Source: Adiantum capillus-veneris (lineage: Eukaryota; Streptophyta; Polypodiopsida; Polypodiales; Pteridaceae). Taken from it: 58,500 nt of DNA. Shown piece after piece: positions 1 through 11,556 of this stretch. Below the pieces are notes generated by a model. That model had not been told where the DNA came from. It saw nothing but the letters and a program-made list of their open reading frames with translations, and made no database searches. The number at the start of each line of letters is the position of its first letter. Within the stretch, counting starts at the first letter, position 1. Where the stretch lies: positions 143,104,140-143,162,639 of the forward strand of contig CM043955.1 in the NCBI GenBank assembly GCA_014529385.2, in the 5' to 3' direction. Both the position numbers and the translations under genes were made by a program.

Positions 1-900
1 GTTGTCACCTTTTGAAACCAATTGTTCCAAGTTGTTATAGGTGAAGGCTTTAACCAATAGTTTTCGCCCGTCCTATGCGTTTCATCTAGTTGCAAGGGTG
101 GTAAGGTACTCTCCCATGATTTTATTTGCAACATTGTTGTAGGTGGTGAACTTACAACGGGAGGTGCAAACTCTTCCTTGTTTGTATGGATATGTACAAT
201 GGTAGCTGGAGGTTGTGTGGGTATAGGAACTACATAAAGAGAAAGAAGCTTCATTTGACTTTCCTGTTCCTAAGCTAGGTGGAACAAATCGTTCTTTCTT
301 TGGTACCCAAACTAGCTCTGGAGCAGGTGTGTAGTATTCCGTGATTTTTTTCTTTGTGCGATCATCAAGTCGTTTTGGAGCTACAGGATTGGGCTCACAT
401 GGGTCAACCGACAGGTAAGAGCATAAATTACGCTTTGAAACACAGATTTGATCATTTCCTTCATAGTAGCCTTGGGCTTCCAATAGTTTTTTGGGAATCC
501 AACGCAACGTTTCTTTACATTTCTTCGGACAAGTGGGACGTCTCTTACTAGGCTCTTGTCTTTGAGCACTAGCTATGGTCGTTAAAGAAGCTTTAGGGAC
601 CCACTTGTATGTTTTCTTTGTTATATTACGATGGGTCTTGTGTGTCTCAAGCTTTATTTCAGCTACAGCAGTTGAAGCTCTAGAAAGTTGGGCTATGGGG
701 ACATATGGTTCAACCTCTTGGACATGCAATTTTTTTGGTTTTATTTCCTTAAGAGGCAATATTTCAGGGACTATGGCTTGAGTGGCAGGGCTAAGAGTTG
801 GTTTCTGCGTTGTGAAACCCCTAGTCCCCCAATCAATAGTGCATTTGGTGGCTATCATTTATGTGCATCCTAGGTTTATATTACCTCTATAGTTCCAACA
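1..900 (-). mobile_element. Distal (3') part of OTA-type Ty3/gypsy element E3, left of the nested element E1
   Basis: This is the downstream end of the minus-strand element whose main body lies at 9440-14,990. E1 (901-9439) sits between the two parts. Read on the minus strand, an open frame approaches the break from 9,500 and continues past it from 900 once one copy of the 5-bp target site is removed. The residues just after the junction read HACWNYRGNINLGC, and a stop precedes the next Met at 858. The element continues off the left edge, so its LTR is not visible. Confidence 0.7.
82..858 (-). CDS. Extra 3' ORF of element E3, protein with repeated W-x-P-K motifs (unknown function)
   Basis: An open frame of 258 codons lies downstream of the integrase on the same strand as E3. 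I do not recognise a catalytic domain. The protein is rich in Lys, Pro and Thr and repeats a short motif three times at roughly even spacing: TYKWVPKASL, LRWIPKKLL and LVWVPKKERF. Additional ORFs after pol are known in the Tat/Athila (OTA) lineage of plant Ty3/gypsy elements, which fits the E3 integrase type. The Met at residue 1 follows an in-frame stop, so the ORF may be the remaining part of a longer polyprotein. It is unlikely to be a host gene. A structural or Gag-like role is possible but unproven. Confidence 0.55.
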   Translation of the reverse strand: MIATKCTIDWGTRGFTTQKPTLSPATQAIVPEILPLKEIKPKKLHVQEVEPYVPIAQLSRASTAVAEIKLETHKTHRNITKKTYKWVPKASLTTIASAQRQEPSKRRPTCPKKCKETLRWIPKKLLEAQGYYEGNDQICVSKRNLCSYLSVDPCEPNPVAPKRLDDRTKKKITEYYTPAPELVWVPKKERFVPPSLGTGKSNEASFSLCSSYTHTTSSYHCTYPYKQGRVCTSRCKFTTYNNVANKIMGEYLTTLATR

Positions 901-2359
901 TGTCATTAAATATCTAATACCTAACCAACCCAAAGGACTTTCTCATATTAAATTGATCATTTAATGTGGGATAATAAACAGGAACAAGGGTTAGAATATA
1001 GACATGTGCTTACGGATCTATCTCAACACGGGGCCAATGGTAAAGGGGCCCAAATGAGAGATGGTCTGTCAAAGATCAAGGTTAACTAATGGTGATTAAA
1101 AGACCTTAGGGTTAGCTTCATTAAAGACCTCCAATGGTTAGTGTTAAAAGTCCTTTGACCTTAAGAAAGCTAGGGATGAGTTTGAGGTGGGAACCTGACC
1201 TAAACTTGTCTTTGACCTTAAGCAAGCTAGGGTTGTGCTTGAGGTGGGAACCCGACCTAAACTTTTCTTTGACCTTAGGCAAGCTAGGGCTGAGCTTGAG
1301 GTGGGAACTCCACCTAAGGTGCTTGTCATGCTTGATGACTAAGGTACTTGAGGTACTTGTCATACTTAATGAGGAAGTTGCTTGAGAAGCTTCCTATGCA
1401 TGGGGGGTAAGATGCTTGAGTCAAAAAGATACCCTACACACTTAATGAGGAAGTCGCTTGAGAAGCTTCCTATGCATGGGGGGTAAGATGCTTGACTAAA
1501 AAAGAGACCGCACCCCTTTTCTAAAAGAGCACATGGGACACATGTCAAACTCTCACTAAGCTTAATCACATGGGGTGCTTGAATGCTATTGGTTGGGCTA
1601 AAGAGGGGACCAATGAGATTGAAGCATGTGGAAAAACTACCACTTGCCCAAAGCAAGGAGGGGGGGTGCTAGGGAGATATACTCTCCACACACACTCATT
1701 TGCAAGTGCATTCTCACTTGGTGAAAGTTGAGGAACACCACCTCCTTCTCCAAGCTTGTGAGAAGTGAGAGACTACATCAACACTCTTGGCTATGGAATG
1801 CAAATCCAACCAAGAGCCATGCTTCAATGCTTAAGCTTTCCATCTCCCCATTACTAAGCTATTATGTATGCTAAACTATTTCTTTCTCCTATGGAATGTT
1901 TCTTCTTCCTCTTCCCTACCCTCATTCCCTGCTAGCTCTCTCCACCTTCGAAGGTGTTTTAGGCCTTGGGACTGAGGCTTGGGATAGTTAATGCTTTCTA
2001 CAAGTTTATGTTATGCTTGTGATGCATGAAGCTTTCCATCTTCATTGCATCACGTAGGTCACAAGGAACACAAAGATTGTATTGTACCAAGTCTCTCTTG
2101 ATGGGAGAAACTATATTACAAATGCCTATTGGAGGGGAAACCGGCTCCATATGCATCCGGTCCTCAACTATTGTCATGTTCTCTAAACTCTCTCTCTCTC
2201 TTGGAAAAGTATTGTTCATGCCAAGTTAACTAAGTACCATGTGTATGTTTCTACCATCAATTAGTTCACCCGCTATTGTCACAAAGTAATCTCTCAAAAG
2301 TGCTTCACCTAATTTACTAATTCCACTACTCTCAAAGTTCATAGGAAATTTCCATTACA
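901..2359 (+). repeat. 5' LTR of E1
   Basis: The repeat is 1459 bp, starts TGTCATTAAATA and ends CCATTACA just before the primer site. It pairs with the 3' LTR at 7931-9439 and is visibly similar along its whole length. It holds two internal tandem repeats: three units of about 56 bp at roughly 1,155-1,315 and two units of about 74 bp at roughly 1,367-1,510. Compared with the 3' LTR it lacks about 60 bp that carry the candidate TATA box (CATAAAAG at 8509-8516) and has a duplicated 74-bp unit there instead. Confidence 0.9.
1155..1315 (+). repeat. Three ~56-bp tandem units inside the E1 LTR
   Basis: Each unit contains AAGCTAGGG followed by TTGAGGTGGGAAC and CCTAAACTT or a close variant, and ends CTTTGACC. 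The same three-unit array is present in the 3' LTR (about 8,188-8,345), so it predates this insertion. It produces open frames on both strands that are not genes. Confidence 0.8.
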
Positions 2360-2360
2360 T

Positions 2361-2373
2361 TGGTATCAGAGCA
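2361..2373 (+). promoter_or_regulatory. Primer-binding site of E1 (initiator tRNA-Met)
   Basis: TGGTATCAGAGCA lies one to two bases after the 5' LTR. It is complementary to the 3' end of plant initiator tRNA-Met, the usual primer for minus-strand DNA synthesis in chromoviruses and many Copia elements. Confidence 0.9.
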
Positions 2374-2832
2374 TTTGGTTTATCTTTTCTTGCTTAAGAA
2401 GAGAGGTCCTTAAGTAGCATGTTAATGGTTGTTTTTGCTAATTATATTAGGGTAAGTGGATCTGGGATCTATTATCGGTTTGTTGAGTCCACTATGTGGG
2501 ATATGGTGCACACCTCGGGAGCTTTGGTCTTAATAATGGAGTCTTTTTAGACTTGCCTACGGCTTTACTATTATTGAGCCAGCTTTGGTCTTAACAATGG
2601 ATTCTTTTTAGACTTGCCTACGGCTTTACCATTGTTGAGCCATAAGAAGTCCAAAAGGAGCTATCTTTCGGCAACTTCGCTATTTTAAACTCACTCCACT
2701 ACTCTCTATAATTAACCAATTCGAGGGGTAAGTGTAGATACTTAAGTGCCTATTTTCAAAGGCTAAGAGGAGTAGCAACTAAGGTTTTGAATTGCCAAAG
2801 CATACACTTAGTAAACATATAAGTTAATTAAC

Positions 2833-4290
2833 ATGGCTGACAATAACCAAGAGACTAGAATGAACATTGACAACATTGATTTTGCACATGAAGGTTCCAA
2901 TGATGATGCCCCCATGTTTGTTAATTATCTTGTCACTAGGTTGCAACAAGCTATGGGCAATCCCACTTTGCAAGCCGAAGTTACTCAACAACTTTGTCCT
3001 TATGGGATTTCCTTTCCTCTCCAAGAGGTGAGAGAGCTTGCGAGGCCTCTTGAAGAGACCCCCAAAAGAAGACTCTCTCCCAGACGAGAAGAGGAATCCA
3101 AAGATCAAGAAAGCATTGAATCCCTAAATTCCTCCAAAGATGTGTCTCACGAAGAAGGCGGACTAAAAGATTGCCAACTCCTCCCAAGAGGAAACGGCTA
3201 ACCCATAGTCCTTCTCCACGTCACTCCAAAAGGGAAGAGAGAAAACCAAGGAAGAAAAGGGCAAGAAAGAGGTCACCCTCTTCTTCTTCTTCTTCACCTT
3301 CCTCCTCTACCGATGAAAGCTATGGCTATTCTCCTAGAGAATATAAGAGGGGAGGACATCGCAAATCTTACCCTGTGTGGCGAAGGTCACAAAAGCTCAA
3401 GAAGTTCAAGGAGGGAGGAAAGAGTATCTCTTTTCTCACCTATGATGGCATGTTTAGTGCTACCGACAAAGTATTGGCCTTCATCCAACAATTTGATGTG
3501 GCCTTTGGAGACGAGGGCTTCGCGGAGTCCTCCAAGATACACCATGTAGCTATGCACTTCCAAAAATCATCTTGTCAATGGTGGGCTAGCCTTCGTGGCA
3601 ATGGCGAAGCCCCAAAGACATGGAAAACTCTATGAGTTTCCATCATGAAGCAATTCCTTGCAAGCGATGCAAAGGACAAAGTGCTCACCGAATGGCGGAG
3701 TTTAAGGCTTCTCTCTCATGGGTCTATCCACAAATATGTAAACAAGTTTTGGGATTTACATCCCAAGGCTATTGTCTTTCAAAAGATAGACTTTTCTTAG
3801 CAAAGACAACAATTCTATGCGGTATTACCTAAAGAGATGGCCGAGTATGTCAACTCTCAACGGCCTGACTCTATCAGCGAAGTAATCCCCCATACCATGG
3901 TTGCTTCACGCATCAATTTCCAACAAGGGGTTAGATGGAATGTCAAACCCATGGAAAATAAAGACAAAAGGGATGCAAAGGGAAAAATTAATGCCCAAAT
4001 TTTTCCCACGGCCATTGCAACAGCAACAACAACAATAATTGGTCCAAGGAGAAAGGAGTTTACAAAGGTAAAAATAAACTATCTCCTGAAGAGCTTGAAA
4101 CTTTTTGCAATGATCACATTTGCTTTAAGTGTGGGGAGCAAGGACATGGCTATCGTTCTTGCCCCAAAAGAAATGCTCGCAATGAGACTCCTAGAGCTTC
4201 CACTATCGAAGCTCCAAAAGAGGATACTCATTGCAAAGGATCACCTCTCTCCTATGCTTGGGGAAAGGTAAGGGAGCATGATGCCTTCAT
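2833..4290 (+). pseudogene. gag: E1 gag region (broken)
   Basis: Reading starts at ATG 2833 (MADNNQETRMN). It continues in another frame from about 3,171 with a Ser/Arg/Lys-rich stretch and then the retrotransposon Gag domain (FLTYDGMFSATDKVLAFIQQ, then QWWASLRGNG). A TGA at 3633-3635 interrupts the Gag domain. Coding similarity then moves between frames through 3,640-4,000. A zinc knuckle (CFKCGEQGHGYRSC) lies at about 4,115-4,160. The product would be the capsid-nucleocapsid protein that packages element RNA in cytoplasmic particles. Frameshifts near 3,190 and 3,830 and the stop make it non-functional. Confidence 0.8.
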
Positions 4291-6095
4291 CTTGTTTGAC
4301 CCTGGTTCTACTCTCAACTTCATATTAATGGAGTTGGCCACCAAGTTGGGCATTCAAGCTTTTGAGATGGGAGATGTTGTAACTGTTGATGCCGCTCTCA
4401 AGGGACAGCAAGCCTCCGTTACTCCCTTGATTGGTAAGTTGAGGCTTCATGTCCAAAGCTATGTCGACAAAGAAGACTTCTTTATCTCTCCTCTCCAACA
4501 TGAGGATGCTATCCTAGGGATACCATGGTTCAACCGCATGGCTGCCAGCATGAAGTTTCCTGAAAGGAGAATCTACTTCACCTACAGGGGAAAGAATATG
4601 TCTAATGAGTCTGGTCATACTATACCACTTGTAAATCCTCTCGCCCTTGATAAATTAATGAAAAGCTGAGTTTCTGCGTACATGATTTTTGTCAAAGAAT
4701 CCCTAAAAGGTCCTAATGTTTCATCAAAGGTGAATGGTAGAAATCAAGAAGAGTTAGACTTGTCTAACTTTCTAAAAGGATTCCAAGATGTGTTAATTGA
4801 TGATATCCCTATGGACTTACCTCCAAAATGAGGGGATGATGACCATCAAATTGAGCTCCTATCAGGAAGCTCACCGCCTAACAAACCTCCCTATCGAGTT
4901 TCACAAGCTCAACAAGAGGAGATCATTAGGCAAGTACAAGAATTGGTAGACAAAGGAATGGTGAGGCCTAGCTCCTCTCCCTTTGTCTCTCCAGTCCTTT
5001 TAGTGCAAAAGAAAGATGGTACATACCGCATGTGTGTGGACTATCGCGCACTAAACCATATCACTATCAAAAATAGATTTCCCGTACCTCGGGTAGAAGA
5101 TCTGTTTGATAAGCTACAAGGCTCTACCTACTTCAATAGGATTGACCTTAAAAGTGGATACCATCAAATAAGGATAGTGAATGAAGATATCCTAAAGACC
5201 ACATTTCGTACAATGTTTGGCCTTTATGAATATCTAGTCATGCCTTTTGGCTTGACTAATGCACCAGCTATTTTCAATTGATTAATGGAGAAAATTTTTA
5301 GACCCTACCGCAAATTCATTGGAGTGTTCTTTGATGATATCATCATCTACTCCAATTCCTTGGAGGAACACAAGCAACATCTCCAAGTGATTTTTCAAGC
5401 GTTAAGGGAGAATAAGCTTTTTCTCAATCAAAAGAAAAGTGAATTTTTCCTTCAAGAGATTCAATACTTAGGTCATATTATCTCTCAAGATGGTATCCAT
5501 CAAAGTTGGAGGTGATAAAGCATGACCTAATCCAAGGAATCTACATGATCTAAGAAGCTTTATTGGTATGTGTGCATACTATAGACGCTTCATAGCAAAA
5601 TTCTATCAAATAGTAGGACCACTACATGACTTAACAAAGAAAAATGTTCAGTATTCATGGATTGCTAAGGAGCAAAGTGCTTTTGACAAGCTCAAAGAGA
5701 ATCTTATCCCCCAACCAGTCCTTATGCTTCGGGATCTCTCAAAGCCATTCGAGGTCCAATGTGATGCTTGTGGTGATTGCCTTGGAGCAGTCTTGCTTCA
5801 AGAAGGGTATGCCATAGCATATGAGATCCGAAGGCTCAACACGGATGAACGGGTCTTAGGCATTTACGAGAAAGAGCTGTTAGTTGTTCTACATGCCCTA
5901 GACACATGGAAGCACTATCTATTGGGGACTCCATTCATCTTACAAACAGACCATCAAAGTCTCAAGTACTTCATGACGCAAACAAAGCTTTTTGACAAAC
6001 AAATGAGGTGGGCAAATTTTCTTTCACAATTTAATTTCCACATTGCTCACATTGTTGGTAAGCACAATCAAGTGGTTGATACACTTTCACGATGA
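4274..6095 (+). pseudogene. pol: E1 protease - reverse transcriptase - RNase H (broken)
   Basis: The protease region carries LFDPGSTLNFI, with Pro where most retropepsins have Thr or Ser after the catalytic Asp. The RT starts at about 4,880 ([12 protein letters not shown]) with palm motifs [21 protein letters not shown] and VFFDDIIIYS, so the FFDD catalytic pair is intact. RNase H follows (CDACGDCLGAVL, TDHQSLKYF). In-frame stops occur at about 4667, 4829, 5279 and 5514 and in the segment before 5568, and the RNase H reading ends in TGA at 6093-6095. The stops at 5279 and 6093 align with Arg codons in element E2, consistent with CGA to TGA decay. The enzymes would copy element RNA to cDNA, but no complete chain can be made. 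Confidence 0.85.
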
Positions 6096-6110
6096 CCAAA
6101 AGTTAATGAT

Positions 6111-7605
6111 GTGTCAATAGCAACTCACAATGATCTATCTTCTATGATATATGAGTATGCTACCAACCCTGACTTTAAAGACATAATGTCAGCCCTTGCT
6201 TTGGGGAAGAAAGAGGAACCATTCACCTTGCAGGATGGTTATCTTCTCCATGGCAATAGGCTATGTGTTACCCAATCCCTTCATGAGAAAGTCATGTATG
6301 AATCCCATGCTCCTCCCTATGCGGGGCATAGAGGCATTCAACCTACTCTTCAAGGAGTAGAGACGTACTTTTATTGGCCTACCATGAAAGTGGACATACA
6401 AGAGTATGTTTCAAAATGTGTAGTATGGAAAAAGACCAAGTATGATAGAGGGAAGCAACCTGGATTACTCCAGCCATTGCCAATTCCTGATTCACCATGG
6501 GAGAGTATATCCATGGATTTTATCTTTGGATTACCAACATCTGTCCATGGGAATACGGGAATATGGACAATAGTCGACAGGTTTGACAAGCAAGCACACT
6601 TTATCCCTATCAAGAAGACTATTAAGGCACACCAAATGGCAACTCTCTTCATATCACAGATTTTCAAACACCATGGATTGCCAACATCCATCATGTGAGA
6701 TAGAGATCCTAGAATGACCAGTAATTTCTGGAAAGGTCTCTTCAAAAATCTAGGTACAAGATTGAATTTCTCTTTGGCCTATCACCCACAAACAGATGGC
6801 CAAAGTGAGATAGCCAATCTTACGATTTTTGATCTACTAAATACCTATGATACAGAAGTAGATCAATGCTCACAATGGGAAAAGTACTTACCTCTTGTAG
6901 AGTATGCGTATAATAATACTATCCATACTTCTACGGGAAAAGCACCTTTTGAAATCATAGAGGGAAGACCTAAAAGTCCCTTGCTACTTAAGTACATGGA
7001 AAGATTTTCGCTACTGCTGCCGATGAGTATAGTTGTGACCTGCAAGCATCTTTTCAAAAGATTAAGGGAGGCTATATCCATCTCCCATCTAAGGCAAAAA
7101 GCTGTTGCTGCTGACAAACACAGAAGGGCCTTAATGTTCAAAGAAAATGATTGGGTCTTACTTAAGTTTCCTAAGGCTCGATTGAGGCAAACGACGGGCA
7201 AAAATCCTACGGGCCATCAAAAGTATTATGCTAAACTAGCAAAGAGATACTATGGTCCTTTTCAAATTTTGAAGCCAATCAATGAGGTGGCTTATCAACT
7301 CAAGTTGCCTAACCATTGGCTCATACATAATTCTTTTCATGTGAACCTACTCAAGCCCTACAAAAGAGAGCCTCCAAATGAACCAATTATTAAAGACCCT
7401 CCCGAAATCAAAGATCAAGAAGAGGTACTACAACCCAAAGCTATCCTTCGGCATGAAGACAAGGTACTATGACATGGTAAGATTGTCCGACGGTATCTTA
7501 TTAAGTCCAAAAATTATCCTTTTGAAGATGCTAGATGGATGCAAGGAATCCAGCTTAAGGATAGTATGAACCTGGTCAACGCTTACAATGCTACATTAGA
7601 GTAAG
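6111..7605 (+). pseudogene. E1 integrase with degenerate chromodomain (broken)
   Basis: The zinc-binding HHCC region is at about 6,300-6,440 (HAPPYAGHRG through CVVWKKTKYD; the second Cys of the CxxC pair reads as Trp). The DDE core follows, with [20 protein letters not shown] and [13 protein letters not shown]. The chain is cut by TGA at 6696-6698, just before the second catalytic Asp, and resumes at 6714. Past the core a GPFQILKPI-type C-terminal fold is visible, then TGA at 7470. After it comes KIVRRYLIKSKNYPFEDARW, which corresponds to a chromodomain, the chromatin-reading tail that marks chromoviruses. Confidence 0.82.
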
Positions 7606-7916
7606 CAAATGTACTTTAATGATCCATGTTTTGTCTTATAAGACTAATTCTCTCTTTATTGTGCACAAATTTAAGTAGTATGCATACTAAGAATCATGTT
7701 TGGGATGACAACGTCTCTCAAACACCATGTAGAATTTGTCACTCTACTTGACAAGATGAAATGGACTAAAGAGCAGACATGCTTGCAACAGCTTTTAGTC
7801 ATCCATCTTGGAATGATGTCGTAGAGTAAAAAAGGAATCCTCTACCTGCTAAGACAAATTGACTAATGACTATGACTTTATCTCTTTTACCTCATAGTCG
7901 AGGACAACTATGATTT

Positions 7917-7930
7917 CAAGAGAGAGGTAA
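7917..7930 (+). promoter_or_regulatory. Polypurine tract of E1
   Basis: AAGAGAGAGGTAA directly precedes the 3' LTR start. This is the position expected for the plus-strand primer. Confidence 0.65.
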
Positions 7931-9439
7931 TGTCATTAAATATCTAATATCTAACCAACCCAAATGATTTTCTCATATTAAACTGATCATTTAATGTGGG
8001 ATAATAAACGGGAACAAGGGTTAGAATATAGACATGTGCTTACGAATCTATCTCAACACGGGGCCAATGGTAAAGGAGCCCAAATGAGAGATGGTTTGTC
8101 AAAGAGCAAGGTTAACTAATGGAGCTTAAAATACCTTAGGGTTAGCTTCATTAAAGACCTCCAATGCTTAGGGTTAAAAGTCCTTTGACCTTAATTAAGC
8201 AAGCTAGGGCTGAGCTTGAGGTGGGAACCCGACCTAAACTTGTCTTTGACCTCAAGCAAGCTAGGGTTGTGCTTGAGGTGGGAACCCGACCTAAACTTGC
8301 CTTTGACCTTAGGCAAGCTAGGGCTGAGCTTGAGGTGGGAACTCCACCTAAGGTGCTTGTTATGCTTGATGACTAAGGTACGTGAGGTACTTGTCATACT
8401 TAATGAGGAAGTTGCTTGAGAAGCTTCCTATGCATGGGGGGTAAGATGCTTGAGTCAAAAAGAGACCCTACAGACTTAATGAGGAAGTTGCTTAAGATGC
8501 TTCCTATGCATAAAAGCCCCAAAGTTAGGGGCATCTTTGACCTAACCTTTCACTCACCCAAGGGGCACCCCTTTTCTAAAAGAGCACATGGGATACATGT
8601 CAAACTCTCACTAAGCTTAACCACATGGGGTGCTTGAATGCTATTGGTTGGGCTAAAGAGGGGACCAATGAGATTGAAGCATGTGGAAAAGCTACCACTC
8701 GCCCAAAGCAAGGAGGGGGGGTGCTAGGGGGGATATAGTCCACACACACACTCATTTGCAAGTGCATTCTCACTTGGTGAAAGTTGAGGAACACCGCCTG
8801 CTTCTCCAATCTTGTGAGAAGTGAGAGCCTACATCAACACTCTTCGCTATGGAATGCAAATCCAACCAAGAGCCATGCTTCAATGCTTAAGCTTGACATC
8901 TTATCCATCTCCATTACTAAGCTGTTATGTATGCTAGTAAGAAGAGTAATGATAAGTGAGGAACTATTTCTTTCTCCTATGGAATGTTTCTTCTTCCTCT
9001 TCCCTACCCTCATTCCCCGCTAGCTCTCTCCACGTTCGAAGGTGTTTGAGGCCTTGGGACTGAGGCTTGGGATAGTTAATGCTATCTACGAGTTTTATGC
9101 TTGTGATGCATGAAGCTTTCCATCTTCATTGCATCACGTAGGTCACAAGAAACACAAAGATTGTATTGTACCAAGTCTCTCTTGATGGGAGAAACTATAA
9201 TACAAATGCCTATTGGAGGGGGGGGACCGGTTCCATATGAATCCGGTCCTCAACTATTGTCATGTTCTCTAAACTCTCTCTCTCTTGCAAAAGTATTGTT
9301 CATGCCAAGTTAACTAAGTACCATGTTTATGTTGCTACCATCAATTAAGTTCACCCGCTATGCTCACAAAGTAATCTCTCAAAAGTGCTTCACCTAATTT
9401 CCTAATTCCACTACTCTCAAAGTTCATATTTCCATTGCA
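7931..9439 (+). repeat. 3' LTR of E1
   Basis: The repeat is 1509 bp, TG...CA, and ends CCATTGCA. It keeps the stretch around 8,505-8,570, including CATAAAAG at 8509-8516, which is missing from the 5' LTR. It is followed by TAACA, the probable target duplicate, and then by E3 sequence. Confidence 0.9.
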
Positions 9440-9579
9440 TAACAGGCATGACCGAAAGGTTTGAGCTACAACCCCATTTTCATAACTGATAGAAGTGTGC
9501 TAGATACCAAAAATTGTGGTTTTTTCTTGTTGACAGCTTTGACTTGGATAATACTCTCAGATAGAGATGGCTTTCTTAA

Positions 9580-11401
9580 CTACACCCCATATGATTGCAG
9601 GTTATACTTAGCACCCATGTCCAATAAGGCGTTATATAGCACTTTTCCATAGGTGTTGTTTAGCTCAATAGGGTATCGTAGAGGTGTGTCAAAGTCCAAC
9701 CAATCCTCCTCGGTTTCAACGTGGAATGCATGTGTAACTCCAAGGTTGGCCTCTCGTTGGCGTCTTATGCGTTGTTGTTGCTCCTTAGCCTCGGCTTGCA
9801 CTTGTATCTTCTTCAATTCGTTTGTGCCTTGGCTGTCTTTTTTTTATGGATGGCACGGAGTTCCTCTTGGCTTAAAGGATCATAGTATCTTTTAAATTTG
9901 CTCCCATTGAGGAATCCAATGGTTTCAACTCCATCAAGAGCCTCCACACGAATGGTACCTTGAGGGGTGATTTCACATACTCTATATGGTCCTTTCTCTC
10001 ATATTTCAACTTTTGCTTTTCGTTACGTACTCCATACATAAGGGCTTTATCAGCAACATTGATATCTTTGTTCTTTAGATGACGGTCAAACCATTTCTTC
10101 CTCCTATCTTTCTCCACAAGTGCGTTTTGCACAGTCAATTTCCTTTCTTCATCTAACCTCTCAAGGATATATAAGCGCTCAACTAAAGGGTTACCATCCC
10201 AACCTTCTTATGAAGCTACGTGCAGACTAGGAATTACAAACTCCCATGGCATAACTGCTTCTTGGCTATATACCATTTTGAATGGTGTACAATTAATAGC
10301 CACTTTGTAAGAAGTACGATAAGCCCATAGGGCTGAAGTCAGCTTCAAATCCCAATCTGTGCGATGAGCTTCCACAGTTTTGGTCAAGATAGAGATTAAG
10401 GTCTTATTGGTACTCTCAGCTTGGCCATTTGCTTGTGGATAATAAGGTGTGGACTTATGGTGAGCTATCATGAAGTTGGTAGTGAGTTCTTTTATTACTC
10501 CATTTATAAAATGAGTGCCATTGTCACTCACAATTTCAAAGGGACAATCAAATCTTGTAATAATGTTCTCGAAGAGAAACTTGGCAGTTGACCTTGCATC
10601 AGCCTTACGTGTCGCCCTGGCTTCCGCCCACTTTGTCACATAGTCAGTGGCAACGATAATATATCGAGATTGAGCACTACGAGTTGCCGGACTAATTGGG
10701 CCTACAAAGTCTAAACCCCATTTGTCAAATGGTTGAGCCACTTTAACAAGATATAAGGGCATCTTATCCTTTCGTTGTGTGATCTTGTAACGTTGGCATT
10801 CATCACATTCTTTTGCAAAAAGTGATGCATCCTTGAATAAAGTAGGCCACCAATGGCCTGATTGCAACACCTTTTTAGCTGCTAGTTCCCCTGAGAAATG
10901 TCCTCCGGCTATACCCATGTGGGCTTCTTGCAATAAGTACAAATACTCATCCTCACGGGCACAATGTCTAAGAATATTGTCCTTCCCTAGTTTGTAGAGA
11001 GTTCCTGTAATGAGAGAATAAGGTTCACATTCTTTTAACAGTTTTTGAGCTATGTCCTTACGAAGCTCTTTGGGAGGAAAACCATTAACTAAAAAGTTCA
11101 CAATCTTCTCACTCCATTCAAGTATGGTCTTGACTAGGAATAGAGAAGTATCAGGCAATTCATCATCGACTCCAGTGGGGGCTTCATTGGGTATGCGAGA
11201 CAAATGATCCACCATGACATGTCTTTTACCAGGTCTCACCACAACGATAAAATTAAACTCAAGGAGAATTAACAACCATCGTGTAATTCTTCCCGTGGAA
11301 CAAGGTTTATTTACTAGATCAACAAGGCTTGATGATCCACATAGAAAAAGAACCTGTTGGTAAGAAAGTAGTAGAGGAAATTCTTTACTGCATAAAATCA
11401 T
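9580..11401 (-). pseudogene. E3 RNase H and integrase (broken)
   Basis: From 11,401 down, the frame runs through the C-terminal RNase H (VVVRPGKRHVMVDHLSR) and the HHCC zinc region (HMGIAGGHFSG, CDECQRY). The DDE core follows, with its three acidic residues in WGLDFVGPIS, VSDNGTHF and QANGQAEST. The frame breaks near 10,208. The C-terminal tail continues at 10,138-9,872 (VQNALVEKDRRKKWFDRH) and at 9,816-9,580 in other frames. The fragment before E1 ends LYNALLDMGAKYN. The product would insert element cDNA into chromosomes. Frameshifts and the E1 insertion inactivate it. Confidence 0.82.
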
Positions 11402-11556
11402 AGCTAAACCTTCTCGCTCTCTAGTGGTTTAGTTTCTCTCGGCATAATTCAATTGAGGACTTGCAAAGCTAATGGGTTAGTCCAGTTTATGTTCTCCTGG
11501 TTGAGCTAGAACACACCCAATAGCAAAGTTTGAAGCATCAATATGCACATGAAAAA

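Larger units (their letters stand above)
901..9439 (+). mobile_element. E1: near full-length, inactive Ty3/gypsy chromovirus
   Basis: The two LTRs (901-2359 and 7931-9439) both start TGTCATTAAATATCTAAT and end CA. A tRNA-iMet primer site follows the 5' LTR and a purine tract precedes the 3' LTR. Between them, in order, are Gag with a CCHC knuckle, protease, RT, RNase H, integrase and a C-terminal chromodomain-like segment, the order expected for Ty3/gypsy chromoviruses. The flanking five bases are CAACA (896-900) and TAACA (9440-9444), a target-site duplication with one mismatch. The coding region has at least six in-frame stops and several frameshifts. The leader at 2374-2832 and the tail at 7,600-7,915 contain no genes. 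Confidence 0.9.

Noticed and set aside
1121-1385. Frames on both strands with repeated LRWEPDLN and similar
   Set aside because: They are by-products of the 56-bp tandem repeat in the E1 LTR and lack a plausible gene structure.
6371-6745. 124-codon minus-strand frame opposite the E1 integrase
   Set aside because: It is a shadow of the plus-strand integrase, which carries the recognisable motifs.
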